From Chamaea fasciata (taxonomy: Eukaryota; Chordata; Aves; Passeriformes; Sylviidae), in contig JARCOQ010000004.1 in assembly GCA_029207755.1 (NCBI GenBank), positions 35,883,560-35,947,559 of the forward strand: a stretch of 64,000 bases of DNA, in the 5' to 3' direction. The position numbers and the translations under genes were made by a program. Positions 1 to 12,410 of the stretch are shown in pieces (position 1 is the stretch's first letter; each line of letters starts with the position of its first letter). A model generated the notes under the pieces. The model worked only from the letters and a program-made list of their open reading frames with translations. It was not told the origin of the DNA and made no database searches.

Positions 1-1984
1 ATCAGAAAGACCATATCTGTCTAAGTAGACAGAAATAAAAGAAAATTCCATGTGACCAGTAAAATACCAGAGACTAACATGTCAAGGTTACAGGTCACTT
101 AAGATTTCAGCCATTCTCAAAGGATACATCAACAGACTACATGTGGGGAAAGACTGCCCACCAATCTATTAAAACCTTTGAAGTCTGGTGATGACTTCTA
201 TCCTGCTCTTTCGTATTAGTCGTTAGTTACAGCAATTACATTCTAACAGTGCACTCAAGCCATACTTGCAGACATATAAAGCGAAGTGAGACGTGAAATG
301 GTCAAATACTGCCCTGCACATCACAGGTGCTTACAACTGTGAGCAGTGTTCTGCACGGTCCTGTACAGGTACAACTGGCAAAATGCTTATTACGTTCTGC
401 ACCTTAAGGAAGCTGGTGGTGTAGCTTTTACTGGGGTAAGCTACAAGCTAAATATGCCCAAACTCTGGTTTGTCTAAATGGAGTCCGACAACAGTGTTGG
501 AACAAATTCAGTTTCAAAAATTGTTTTAATGTGCATTGGAATAACGATAACCAAAGTAAAGCTGTAAAGTGCAACCTCTCAAAAATATTGCATATTCAGC
601 ACTGAAATCAAAGCAGTAACTTGCTGGTGCTGCCAGTGAACTTGAGTGAGGGAGCGTGGGATTAGATGTAGAGTCTATTTGCATTAATTTTGCATCAATA
701 TCCATATTAATTCTAACACAATATTTATCGAATTTGGGGACAGCACTCAGCTCAGTCTCCCTGGTGAATGAAATATCACTTGTACAGCTTCAGTAAATCA
801 TTTAGTAGCATTAAAAAAAGTCAGGCATGAAATCAGAGGAAAAAGACATGTACCACAGAAAAATCATACCAGAATTAACAAAATATGTTATGCAAGAGCC
901 TGTGTATGGAAAGAATAACTATTCAAAATCAATTTTTGCTTCCTCATTTCTACAAAGAATGAATTTTACATGGTTGATAATAGCTTTGGATAATGACAAA
1001 TCAATTCACCTGGGACTGATTGTACCTCTTTACCAAGATAACATTATTTATCTGTGTGTGCAAACTACAAGCTGTGAATACAGCTAAAACCATACAAAAA
1101 AAAATGTCATTCCAGTGAAGACAGAGCAGCAGAAACCAGGACTTGTCTGCATCGTGTAGCAGAGTTCTCCTATGGTGAGACAGTCTGACAGCAGGTGATA
1201 TAAATGCTCATACTTCTATTTCACCTGGAATTTCTAAAATTTTATAAAACACAAACTTTATGATCAATCCACAAAATAACAGAAAAAGTCCTCAATTCTC
1301 TGCTGAGCTCTGAGCTGCTTTGGAAGAAAGACATCCTCTAAAACGATGTAGAGGGGTAAGGGGAGCTGACATTCCCAAGACTGTGTGTGCATTTTCTACC
1401 GACATCATGCAACATGAAGGATTCCCCGGTGGTATCTGTTTTCCAGTTAACCCACATTTTCTCATAGGCTGGGTATACTGGTATTAACGACCACTTTGCA
1501 CCTAATCGCCTTGTTTAAGGCATGGTCTTGCTTGGTTGGCTCAATGAGAACAACCTGTGGCATTTGGCTGGTGGGGAAGCCCATCACATTTTGGTGCCAT
1601 CTCCACTGGATGTTTGTGGTTTCTCTTTGTTGTCACCCAGAGACGACAGAATAGGAAAATAGTAGTTTGGCTCTCCTTTAAGCTGTCACCAGGTCCTCCT
1701 CTGCTTAGTGTAGCAGAAATCCTACTGTTAGCTTGAGTGAACACCTTGCCTCTCCACCTGTGAGGCTTCTCCATCATATGCTACTTTTCCAAAAAATGCA
1801 CAGCATTTACAAGGCATTGGTACAAATAATCAGCCAGGACAGACTGACTGATTAAAGTCATGGAAACTAGAAATGTTGTGAATGCTGCAGCCTGGAAGTG
1901 ATGAATGTTCCTTAAAAAACAGGTGGAAATCCACTCCTTTTTTAAGATGGGTGAGGAAGGGGGAGCCTTCACCTCTAAGACAGT

Positions 1985-2060
1985 GCAGTGGTTAGGCCAC
2001 TGACTCTAGAAAGCAACAGTTCCCACGCCAGTGGATGGGATCTCAAACCACCATCTCAAA
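1985..2060 (+). mobile_element. Weak tRNA/MIR-like SINE candidate
   Basis: 'cagtgcagtggttaggccac' resembles the A-box region of tRNA-derived SINEs (consensus tagtgtagtggttagagcac). About 22 nt later comes 'acagttcccacgcc', a poor B-box match. The body of a MIR-type SINE is not clearly present downstream. This is a low-confidence call. Confidence 0.3.
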
Positions 2061-2551
2061 GGAAGGTGCCAGTCAACAGTGCAGGGCACTTCCTTATTCT
2101 CCAAAGCTGCACCCATTCCTCTGGACAGGCAGGGAGACCTCAGATCTTTATGAGAAGCTGATACTTTCCTGAAGGAGAGGAGGTGTGTGCTTCAAGAGTC
2201 AGGAGAGAATGATAGCAGAAATATTATGACACAAATGTTTAGTAAGTTTCATCCAGATCTATTAAGAGAAGAAGAAAAGAACACACTTAAAACATTAGCT
2301 CACACTTGCATTTAGTTTAAAATAATGGTCTGTTAGGATGAGAACTGAAGAGAGACCCAACAAAACCACAGGGAATCTTCAGTGGCAGCTGATTTAGGTG
2401 TTTAGAAGCCAAAGGAACCTCCAAGACTTATAAACTATGCTGAATTTGTAAATTGTGCAGTCAGTAGCAGGAAATTGTCAAAATCATGAACATCCAGAAT
2501 ATTCCTGAACCAATCCAAATCCCATCTCACAGCTCTGACACATACTGTTAT

Positions 2552-2581
2552 GAGTGTCCAGCATAGTATTGCTGGACACTC
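2552..2581. repeat. Inverted repeat (12-bp stem, 6-nt loop)
   Basis: gagtgtccagca (2552-2563) and tgctggacactc (2570-2581) are perfectly complementary around tagtat. The stem is GC-balanced and the pairing stops abruptly outside it. Confidence 0.9.
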
Positions 2582-3749
2582 TACTTCAGCCATTATCTTA
2601 CATGTGTCTGTTTAATCTGATGAGATTTTATGGGAGGTTTCCTTTGTGGAAAAAGGAATAGAGTTCATTGAATGGACCAGGTTGCATAAACAGATGTCTA
2701 GAACTCTGTCCCCAAATTAACCAAACAACAAATATTCAAATGTAACTACTCAGAGTAAGGTTGAGTGCTTGAAGTTCAATTTTCTAGAAGCGAAAAGTAA
2801 TGCCAGCTTCTGCAGCACAAGTGTTTTGAGATATGTCTATGTTCCCATTTGTTTCTGTTGCATGCACAGCTGTGTAGTGGAAAAATCCTGTTTGAGCAGT
2901 CACAGCATGCACACCTTTAGGCAGGAAAGCTCCCTTCCATGCAAAGCCCTTCCAGTTTAACACCCAGTTCAGTATATAGTTTAAACTCTCACATAATAGC
3001 ACTGATCGTCTGGAGGCAAAGATGGTAATAAAAGATGACCTGCCTTGCTCAGCAAGTCAAAGTCAGAGCTAAGGTCTGCCAGATTCAAACAGATCATCAT
3101 GTAAGTATTTAAGAGTCAAAATTTGCCTTCAAATTTCAAATATATTGGAGTTATTTATATGTATTATGAATTGTATTGTGTGCGTTTTATAATGTGTATA
3201 ATTTCAAACAATATATTAACATAAAAATTTCAGATAAAGTGGTAAGAACTTTATACACATTGTGCATTTGCACAAGCCTTGTTCTTAAAAGCAATGATGG
3301 GCAGTTAACAGTGTTTGTTTAAAAGTACATGACATTTGTCTTCAAACTGACTACTGTACCACAGCAGTAGTAATCAATATAATCAAAAATTATTTACTCT
3401 ATTAACCATGTGGATTATTTCTGTATTAAGCTGTTGCAGGTATGTCTTGCAAACCTATCTGAAATAGAAGAATTTATGCATGGGGAAATGTCTTCCACAT
3501 AAGAATTGGAATATAGATTAAAAAATGCTGCTTATTAAATGTTATTCATTAAAATAAAGTATTCATTGGAACATGTAATTATTAATAATATTAAAATATG
3601 TATGATAAATAATTATTTCATAGGGTATGGTTTGCATGTTGTAATATAAGAATATAATGTCTGTTTAAATTAGCCTTGTCCTTTACACTACCTGTGTAAC
3701 CAATCAGCATTTGAATTCTTAACCCTTGTTTACTTTTGCTTTCATTATA

Positions 3750-3757
3750 TTTATTAC

Positions 3758-3815
<58 letters not shown>
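3750..3815. repeat. (TTA)n microsatellite
   Basis: About 20 TTA/ATT units with interruptions (tactat) at both ends. The poly-leucine frame at 3736-4080 derives from this tract. Confidence 0.97.
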
Positions 3816-3817
<2 letters not shown>

Positions 3818-4980
3818 ATAATCACAATGCTTTTAAAACAACTCTCTTAACTGTCCCTGCATACCGACATGACAAGATTAGTTGCCAATGCAGGTTATCA
3901 GAAAATGACAAGTCCTTTCTACAGAGAATTGGGCCTCCTAAATGTTTCTTGGTAGGAGAAAGTTTAAAGTGCAAATATACTTTGAAAAGGGTCTCTACAA
4001 ACAGCATTGTGGAGCTCAATGTTTCCCATGTTTTGGTTATCTCACAGGTCAGTAAACAAATCCTCCCAGATGAGAGCTAGCTGGAGCAGTCAGAAAACTG
4101 TTACATTAGCAGGTAGAGGGCAGGGTACTAAGAAGGCAAAGATAATATAAATTTCATCTCCATGTGTTGCACAGAAATTTATCTGGCAAATAAAAAGAAA
4201 AGGAATGATGAAAATAATGTGATGCCACTGCTAGTTTTTCCAGCTCTTGTTTGTAGTCTAATCACAGCCATGAAGCCCAGTTTGATATAACTGGCATTAC
4301 TTGTGGCTGTTCAAATAATTAGTAAGCCTGGAGTATTAAAAAGTCAGTTATTACCTAGGTTTACCTTACTACCTTATTACTTAGGTTGATTCAAGGACAT
4401 ATAAGTGATGAGGATGTGGTACTCTGTTATTAACAACAGGGATAAAATGTAATCTTGGGTCTATCATGCATATAAATTAGTACAGCAAAAAAAGGAGAAG
4501 ATGTTGTTGAAGAGCTTTGTTACAGATAACATTGGCAAAACAGTGAATGGGCTAAGTTCTTCCTAGTGTAATAAATGCATTGTATAAATTCACGTATTAA
4601 AGTTGTATGAGGAAAATTACACATTGAAATTAAAAACCTGGAGTCTTGGAGACAGTCCTAGGGCGTCTCCAAAATTCCAAAGTCTTCTTTGGATTAGAGG
4701 TGCCACCACGACATTTGCGACATAAACAGTGGAGATAAGGTTGAGATGGCTCATTAATCAAGGGTGGACCACATTTTCGCAGCTACTCAAGGACCTGATA
4801 CCGATCTCGATGGAAAATCTAGCAGATGATTTCATCAAGTGCCCCAAAAGAAGATTCAGTGACTCTTTTGGGACTTCTTTTCAATTCCTCAGGAAATCCT
4901 TTCAAAACCACACTCAGGAAGGAAAGAACACTGAAACATTTGGACCTTTCAATGGACATTGCCTCTGGGCAGAAAAACCG

Positions 4981-4989
4981 TATAAAAAT
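4981..4989 (+). promoter_or_regulatory. LTR TATA box
   Basis: TATAAAAAT lies in the middle of the probable LTR, with a poly(A) signal 140 bp downstream. This is the expected core-promoter position of a retroviral LTR. Present-day activity is unknown. Confidence 0.65.
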
Positions 4990-5121
4990 CCCTGCCCTGA
5001 CACTCCAAATTCGTGGTCAATATCGGAAGCACCCTTGTTGCTACCTGGTTGTCCACCCAGCATTTGATCGATGTTGTCCTGATTTATCGTGGCGTTTCGA
5101 AATTGATTTTTGAAATTGCTA

Positions 5122-5127
5122 AATAAA
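5122..5127 (+). terminator. LTR poly(A) signal AATAAA
   Basis: A canonical AATAAA hexamer lies 38 bp before the LTR 3' terminus, in the R-U5 region downstream of the TATA box at 4981. It sits on the strand opposite to ARB2A transcription and therefore cannot terminate the host transcript in the sense direction. Confidence 0.65.
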
Positions 5128-5165
5128 TCTTCGGATTTTGAATTGGCCCTTGATCATTTATAACA

Positions 5166-8100
5166 CTAGGCACACCTCTGCAAAGCATGGAGAGTTTCCT
5201 CACCTCGAAAGGTATAACCTCAGGAGATGAACATCAGTGGTCACAAATACTAAGAGTTTCTTACAATGAACAGTGCTCCTAGACAAAAATGTGTAATACC
5301 TTCCACGACTCTACCATTTTGGGCAGTGTTTTGATTGGATAAAGACAAGTGGCTGGCTGCCTGGGGCCTGCGAACCTGACCTGATGACATTGGTGGGACT
5401 GAACAGAGAGAAGCCTCTGCTAGCAACACATAAGCTTGAGCTTCAAAAAGGGTATTTTTTTCTTCAAAGTAGGAATAAGGTTGGTAAATGTAATCAAGAT
5501 GTGTTATTTAAATGAATGAATGGTATTTTTAGAAAGTTGCTGGATGACAAAAGAACACCTAACAGCATTAGCACCCCTGGTTTAGCAAAAAAGTGAAATC
5601 AGTTAAAGAATACAGAAAAAATGAGAATCAGCTAAATATGATAAAGAAAGCTGAAGTTATCTGAGTAAAAACAATGCATAGCTGGCAAACTTAGCAAAAT
5701 ACACAAGCAAGAAATGCAATCCACAGCAAAAAAGCATCAGTTTTCAGATGGAGCTGGTGAAACTGTAAATAACAATGCAGAGAAAGGTATGAAATTGTTC
5801 AGTATGCTTCCGTTCCATATTTGAAAAAAAAAAAGATTGTTTGATGAAGTACATTCTTTTTACTGCTCATCACTATCTTCTCAGGGATAAATATTTCTAA
5901 ATCGGCAGGCTTGCAGAGTTTGGACTCAAAGGTCATAAATCAGCTAACTGGCTATGGATGTTCATTTACAATAATGCTTAAAATAGCAGAGAAGGTATAG
6001 GAGATGGGAAAATCCTAACCCAAAATTTCAGAGAAAACTATTTGTACAGGTAGCCTTACATAAATCTCAAGACAAATAAAGGAGAAGTGGATATCTAGGT
6101 CCATAAATTACTACCCCAAGTGCTATGGGCATGAAGAACAAGTCTCTATTTTGAGGGTGGCTGTTGCTTATTCAGCTGTTCCTCAGGTTGTATGCCCACA
6201 CCAAGAAAGAATGGGTAACTAAAACTGGAAGTTTGGTCAAGAATCCCCAGAGAGGAGGTGTAATTACACAACACAAAGGAAAGGACTGAGAAGAAGAGCA
6301 CCTAATGTTAGAACATTTGCTCCTGCTCTGGGCAGGGGGATGAGGCTGATGCACATTAAAAATCCCTTTGAGAACCACAATACTGTGATATTGGAATCTA
6401 CTAATGAGGAATTAAGGTACAAAAATATAATTAATTCAAGCCAATGCAACTTACTGGAAAATAACTCCTAAATAAATAAACTCAATTTCACACTTTGATG
6501 AATTAGCATGTTTAAGCTGATAAGGATTCATATGAAAATAGAGTACACTCAATTTTTTGTCAGGCAATTGATTTATTTCCTGAGAACATTCTGAGCAGGA
6601 GGAAAAATTGTGTCAACTTTGCCAAGCATTTTTCGAAAGTGTTTTATCTCTCTTTTGTTTTCAGCAACTATATTGTGCTCTTCTCAGACTTCCCATGAAA
6701 CTTCTAGACTGTTGTTACACTGGAGCCCTTACCTGTTCTGGTTGACTGGTGGTAACTGCTGCTTTGCCAGCTGTTTGATTCCAGTGTCTAGCATGTGAGT
6801 TACTTCCCCTTGTCTTTCAAGACTGACATTAAAATGTCTTCCTTTTACTAGGAAGATACATCCTTCATTTTTTCTTCCATGCTGTAAACTACTACCACAC
6901 AAGCTGGAGAAACTTAATTACAACTTCATTACTTAACTAAAACTTCAGCTTAAGCAGAAATTGGTCAATGTTTCATAAATTCATGAGGGGACAAATAGAA
7001 CAATTTTAGAATTCTCATGAGAAAGGGTTGAAAGTCGGTATTATTCTACCTTGCTAAGAAGCTGCAGACTAAGTAATCAGCAAATGCAGCCAGCATGGAG
7101 AAACCACAACTGAACGGAGATGTTATTGCTGGAGTGTCCTATTCTACCACACAGGAAATATATACAGATTTGCTGCTGGTAAAACTCATGTAAATGTGAA
7201 GATGGATGGGATTATTATTAACAAGAAAGGTGATGGCCTTATTTTTTTTTTTTTTACATGTTAGTGTATTTTTTTGGTTTATTTTTTTAAAAAAGCTACC
7301 TGCAATGTTTCCTAACACTAGTTTAAAACCAAGATGAAAAGCAGTAGCTCTAGAAAGGGCAAGTTCCTCCTAAACTGACTCTTTTCAGCACTGGAAAACT
7401 GGTTATAAAAGGGTCAAATGTGACCGTTGCCTAATGAAATGGGAGAAAATCAAGTCGCAAAGATTTGTTATTGCATTAGTAAGATGTAGACAAGTCTCTC
7501 TCAAAGAAGCTGAATGACTGGAGATGTTATAGCAAAATGTATGAAAGCATTTGAAACCTGGAGATATTAACTTGCGCTGGGACTGAAAGAACTGAATCTA
7601 TTACATTTCTCAAAAGAAAATGGTGTGTTGACTCAATGACAGTATGTAATTCACAGGGAGAAAACACAAATGTACTGAACAGCTCTATAATTTAGTGTAG
7701 AAAAGGCACACAACAACTAACGTTTGGAAACTGAGATCAGACAAAGCCAAACCAGAAACGAGCCAATCTTCTTAACAGATTGCAGATGATAAAGGGAAGG
7801 AAGCAACGGATTCCCCATGTCTTGAATCCTTCCAGCCAAGGCTGATTGACTTCGTAGAAGAAACATCTTCACCAAATTAAAGTTTTAAATTTCAGTATAA
7901 TATCTGGTCAGAAGTTAAACACCTGTATTCTAAAAGTGGACAATAAGTGATCTAAACATCATTCCCAGCTTAAACTATACACATTTATGAAAAAAGGAAA
8001 GTTTTTTACTGAAACGGAACTTTTTGAAAAATTCTAACAAATCCAAATGTAGCCCTGCTTTCGTGCCTGAGATGTTTTGGTTTTCTGAAATTCTTTTCCC

Positions 8101-8195
8101 AGAGAATTTTCTGTAAACAAGAGATATGTTTTTGTAACTGTACTTATGTTTATCTTCTTTCCCTAGGAGGGACTTCTTCTTCATGTCCCTCTAGT
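5166..8195. other. Intron stretch without recognised features
   Basis: AT-rich intron with short A or T runs (for example T12 near 7243). Open frames at 6172-6449 (minus) and 6610-6798 (plus) have no family resemblance. Nothing further is supported. Confidence 0.7.
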
Positions 8196-8339
8196 CTGAC
8201 CAATGTGATTGAAGAAGTTTGTCTTCTTGTCACCAATCAAATTGGTCAGTGTAAAAAAGATATAAAGAAAACACATCCCAAAAATAAAAAGAGTAATTTT
8301 CAACCTTCTAAAAGTCTTGTGTCGTTGTAGTATACAACA
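8196..8339 (+). promoter_or_regulatory. CCAAT hairpin, TATA-like and poly(A)-like block
   Basis: Arms at 8196-8211 (ctgaccaatgtgattg) and 8234-8249 (caatcaaattggtcag) are inverted repeats matching at 15 of 16 positions. They carry CCAAT boxes in both orientations. An inner aagaag/cttctt pair lengthens the stem. Ten bases further lies GATATAAAG (8259-8267), then AAAAATAAAAAG (8280-8291), and the block ends GTATACAACA (8330-8339). CCAAT, TATA, poly(A)-like signal and an ACA end in this order suggest the right end of another old plus-strand LTR, but I could not find a left edge or a target duplication. It could also be a fortuitous hairpin in intron DNA. Confidence 0.4.
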
Positions 8340-11300
8340 GTGTCGTCCAAATTTGAATATGGATTCTAACAGAAAATGAAAGCTGAAATGTGAAAACTCT
8401 TTTGGATTTTATATCAGTACAAATGAAGATTTTGCTGTTGAATTTTGGCGGACATCTCTCAGAGAATACCTCTTTTCCGGTGTTGAGCTCTAGGAAAGTT
8501 TGCAGACATGCACTTGAGTAAGACCTGCCAATGTGCAGACAAGTAGGTATTTATAAGGAACTAATGAGACAGCATTGAGTAGTATCAGAAGCAACAGTAA
8601 CAGCAATCCAATAGTTGTCAAATGCTTAATAGAAAATATCCAACTGCAGTAATTTAAACTATTCATTATTACCACAAAGACAGCCTCAGGGACAAGAACT
8701 AGTTCACTCTAGTCTAAAAAATTGCAATGATAAATAGATATGTTTGAGTACAAGAATAATTTTTGATGAAACTGTTTCTCTAATATCACTACTGCCTCAA
8801 GTACATGTAACTATTTTGTAGAACAGTAAATGAATGAGTGTTATTGAATGCTCTGACAGAAGCAACATTTGGCAATTCAAGTCAGTGCTTTCAACTCATA
8901 TTTTCATGTTTACTTTTGAGTCCAGAATGGAATCTGCAATATTATTCAACAGGTCTCTATAGACTTTGTCCTTTCCAAAGCACTGTAGAGGTAAGCTACT
9001 CTAAGCACAACATAGGGGCTCACATCCTGCTAGGTTTACACATGAAATGAAAAGCTGTCTGCAACACCTGAGACTGAGCATGAGTATAAAAGCAGAGCTC
9101 CTTTGAAGAATCAGGAATAGGAAAAAAGCTACTTACTTCCATGCAAAGAAGATAAAACTTAAAGCAGGTTTTAGTGCAGCAACCACCAGAGCTGTGGCTA
9201 AGACAGTCTGATGCTTCAGTTACCATAATAATTTCCAGTCCCCAACAGACCAAGTACAACAGCAGAAATGGAAGTGCAGGACCAGTTTTAGCAACAGATG
9301 AGAATGTTAACATGGATGATGAAGCACGCTTCACACTGGAGATTCCTGCACTCCTCCTTAATACTTGTGTATTAATCTTGCAAATACCTTAAATTAACAT
9401 GCAGCTAGACACAGGAACCTGCCATCTTAACAAAAAAGCTTCAGCATTTTATCTTTTCTCCTGTAAACCAAAGTTTTTATTGACAGAACTACATGCACAT
9501 GAAAACATAAAATGTAAAGAGCTTTACAGGAAACACTGCTTAATGTATTATTAATACCCATGAATGACTAGTGAATGCAGAAATAACATTTTTAACAGAA
9601 TGGAAAAATTGTTTAATTGCTTTATTTTAAAAAGTGCATGGTTTTGTTCCTATTTCTTGTACTGCTGGGCACCTATCCCTCATCATGAAACACTAACAGC
9701 AGAAAACAGCCCAGAACAGTCCTCATTAAATTGATTAAACTGGGTATTGGTACACTGGGCTAAAAGCTGCTAAGAGTCAGGTATTGTCTCAGCACTTAAT
9801 ATAGTTTATGGTTCCTTCTACCTTGTTTTTTATGAGCAAGATACATAAATGTGTAAGAGTGGAACTGTAGTGAGGTACAAATAGAGCTGAGGAAAAAAAC
9901 CAGGAAGAAATAAGTTGATCCTTCCCTACAGCTGTCGCAAGTCTCACTAATGCAATAGTGTGCAGTTACCCCTGCACACAGACCCTGTGGTGTTGGAGAG
10001 TCCATTTGACCTCACTGGAGAGTGTCCTGTTTGAACCCCAGAATCTGCTCAGCATGGGGTGCACCTGCAGATAGACAGGCTTTTCTGTGGAAATACACAA
10101 CTGAACTCTTGAAACAGCAAGCAGGAGTCAGCTTTCAGGCAAAGCCAACAGAAACTACCACTGTCATAATCCAATGGGGTAGCTCATTATTTCCTGGGTA
10201 TCAACACAAGCTTTGCAACAAGGGCTCTACCTGATCAGACAGTGCACTTGTGTGTGGGGCCACAAGCTGCACACATGCTCTGCCAGTGAAGGGCTATGAA
10301 TATTTTCTAAATTCAAAGTAAAAACCAAAACAAATCACAAAAAGTTGTGCTTGGCTTACCTAAATGTAAATAAATGTTTGATATATAATACAGAGTGCAA
10401 TCTTGATTTTTGATACCAGAAAATACTATCTGAAGATTCACTCAAGAGCACCACCAGCACACATCATATCTGTCCCCCAAAATTAAATTTGTTTTTCTTC
10501 TACCAGCCTGAAGCTACTTTATTCAGCTGTATGAATTGATTCTTGCACTTTTTTCTCTTGTTACATAGACATATATTCAAGTTTAGGCTCTTCTGTGAAC
10601 AGAACTTTTTTTGATTACTGGCAGTGTTTCATTCCATTGTTTGTCTTTTAAGTTATAATTTCCTCATTTCACAATGTTTTAACTACATTGGCTGCAACTG
10701 TTAACAGAATAACTAGCGATTTTGGGGGGCAACTAGGAAGGCTTTAAAAAGATTTGATTGGGCAATAATTTTACTAATGTTTCAACATCTTCACTTGATT
10801 ATTTTAAATGAGTGTTGGTGCATATGCTGAGAAGTTGGTAAAATGCTGGGAAGTTTTATAGTCTCTCCTAAATAATGAGCTTTCACTAGCAGAAACACAT
10901 GAGCATAGGAAGACAAACAGGATTCAGGAAAACAAAAGCCATGTTTACCTGGCAAAATTTACCACAATACCTTTCGTGGGATGAAGTTCAAGCCACTATT
11001 CTGAAATAAAAGTGATTTAATTCCTGAACAGCATCAGAGATGAATGCAGATCCATGGATCTGCTTTCTCTCACCCCAATTTCAGCTATTCCTGCCCAGTA
11101 GTTGCTCCAATAAGATGACTTCCCAAGGGCTTTTGAACTCCCTGCTCCAGAACTAGGAGAAATGTTGTAAGGTCTGAGAAACAGCATGAACTACAACTAC
11201 AGTTAGCAGTAATGCAGTGCAACCTGTCATTAAAGCATTTATCCCATTGCCTCTGTCAAATTCCAAGCTGATCTCCAGTCTCCTAACCAGAAATACTCCC

Positions 11301-11575
11301 AATCCTACTCCATTTTATGTGATGAACTTTAATGTACAAACCTCTTTGAATTCTTCATCTTTCTCCACCCTACATTTTCTTATGTTTTAGATGGGAGATG
11401 GATCCATCTCCTGTGAGACAAAATAGATGTACTTTGATTTGATTCCATTAGGAAGGTAGGTTAAGACCGAGACAGAAGATAACCTCAACTATAAACAGAA
11501 GTCCTTAATTACGGCTGAAAGTAAAGAGGGTAAGAGATAGGAATTTTTAAAGTTCTAAATCCCTGTCAGGGGAAT

Positions 11576-12410
11576 TTGTGCAAAAAGCCCCATTCAACTT
11601 TGTTTTGAACACTTGCAGGGATGGATCATCCACAACTTCTCTGGGCAACCTGTCCCAGTGCCTCACCACCCTCACAGCAAAGAGTTTCTTTCCTGTCTTT
11701 GCTCATCTAAACCTGCCCTCTGTCAATTTGAAGCCTATCACTCCATGCCCTCACCAGCTCCCTTGTAGCACCTTTAGATATTGGAAGGTGTTCTGAGGCC
11801 CCCAGAGTATCCTCTTCTCCCGGCTGGACAACTCTTTTACTCTCTCTTCATGAGAGAGGTGCTCCACCCCTCTGAGCATCTTTGTGGCTCCTCTGGACTT
11901 GCTCCAATGGGACTAAATCTATCATGTGCTGAGATCCCCAGCATGCAGATGGGCTCTCACCAAAGCAGAGCAGAGGAACAGAACCAACCACCTTGACCTG
12001 CCAGTCATGCTTTTGATATATCCCAGGATATGGTTGTCTTTCTGGGCTGGAAACGCATACTGGCAGGCCATATTGAGTTTTTTGTCAACCAACAGCTGTG
12101 TATCATTCCCAGAGCTGCTGTCAATTGATTGCCTACACAGCCTGTCCTTGCACTTGGGATTGCCCTGACCCATGTGCAGGACCTTGTACTTGGACTTGAG
12201 GAATCTTATGGGGTCCATTTCTCTTCTGCAGACCCACTTCACAAAATCCCTCTGGGTGACATCCCTTCCTACCAGCATGCCAGCTGCAACACACAGCTTG
12301 GTGTTGTTGACAAACTTGCTGAGGGTGCACTCAAATTCATTGTCCACATCACCAACAAGATGGCAGAAGATATTAAACTATGACACCACCATGCAACAAA
12401 ATCCCTGAGA
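11576..12410 (-). mobile_element. CR1 LINE fragment, antisense
   Basis: The plus strand reads as the complement of the 3' part of a bird CR1 retrotransposon. Diagnostic stretches include the equivalents of 'ggatggatcatccacaac', 'ctctgggcaacctgtcc', 'gagaggtgctccaccc' and 'cttggtgttgttgacaaac'. The element is therefore on the minus strand. It is 5'-truncated, as most CR1 copies are, and also lacks the last 60 or so bases of the CR1 3' end (the ATTCTATG repeats are missing near 11576). Reverse-transcriptase C-terminal frames are broken by stops and indels. The overlapping open frames between 11578 and 12535 belong to this relic and are not host genes. Confidence 0.95.

Larger units (their letters stand above)
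4639..5165 (+). mobile_element. Probable ERV LTR, plus strand, 5' edge unclear
   Basis: The right end reads gaattggcccttgatcattt then ATAACA, a typical LTR 3' terminus. Inside are a TATA box (TATAAAAAT at 4981-4989) and an AATAAA poly(A) signal (5122-5127) about 140 bp further, the U3-R-U5 order expected for a plus-strand LTR. A CG-rich word content (gatcgatg, cgtggcgtttcg) also differs from the surrounding intron. The left end is uncertain: TGGAGTC at 4639 is the best TG start, but no matching target duplication is seen (aaacc on the left, ctagg on the right). No primer-binding site or retroviral gene follows at 5166, so this is a solo or truncated LTR. The overlapping 112- and 95-codon frames at 4729-5113 have no recognisable product. 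Confidence 0.7.

Noticed and set aside
3736..4080. 114-codon frame beginning with a long poly-leucine run
   Set aside because: The leucines are the translation of the (TTA)n microsatellite, and the remainder has no recognisable similarity.
11922..12347. 141-codon minus-strand frame
   Set aside because: It lies within the CR1 relic and reflects degraded reverse-transcriptase/antisense frames, not a host gene.
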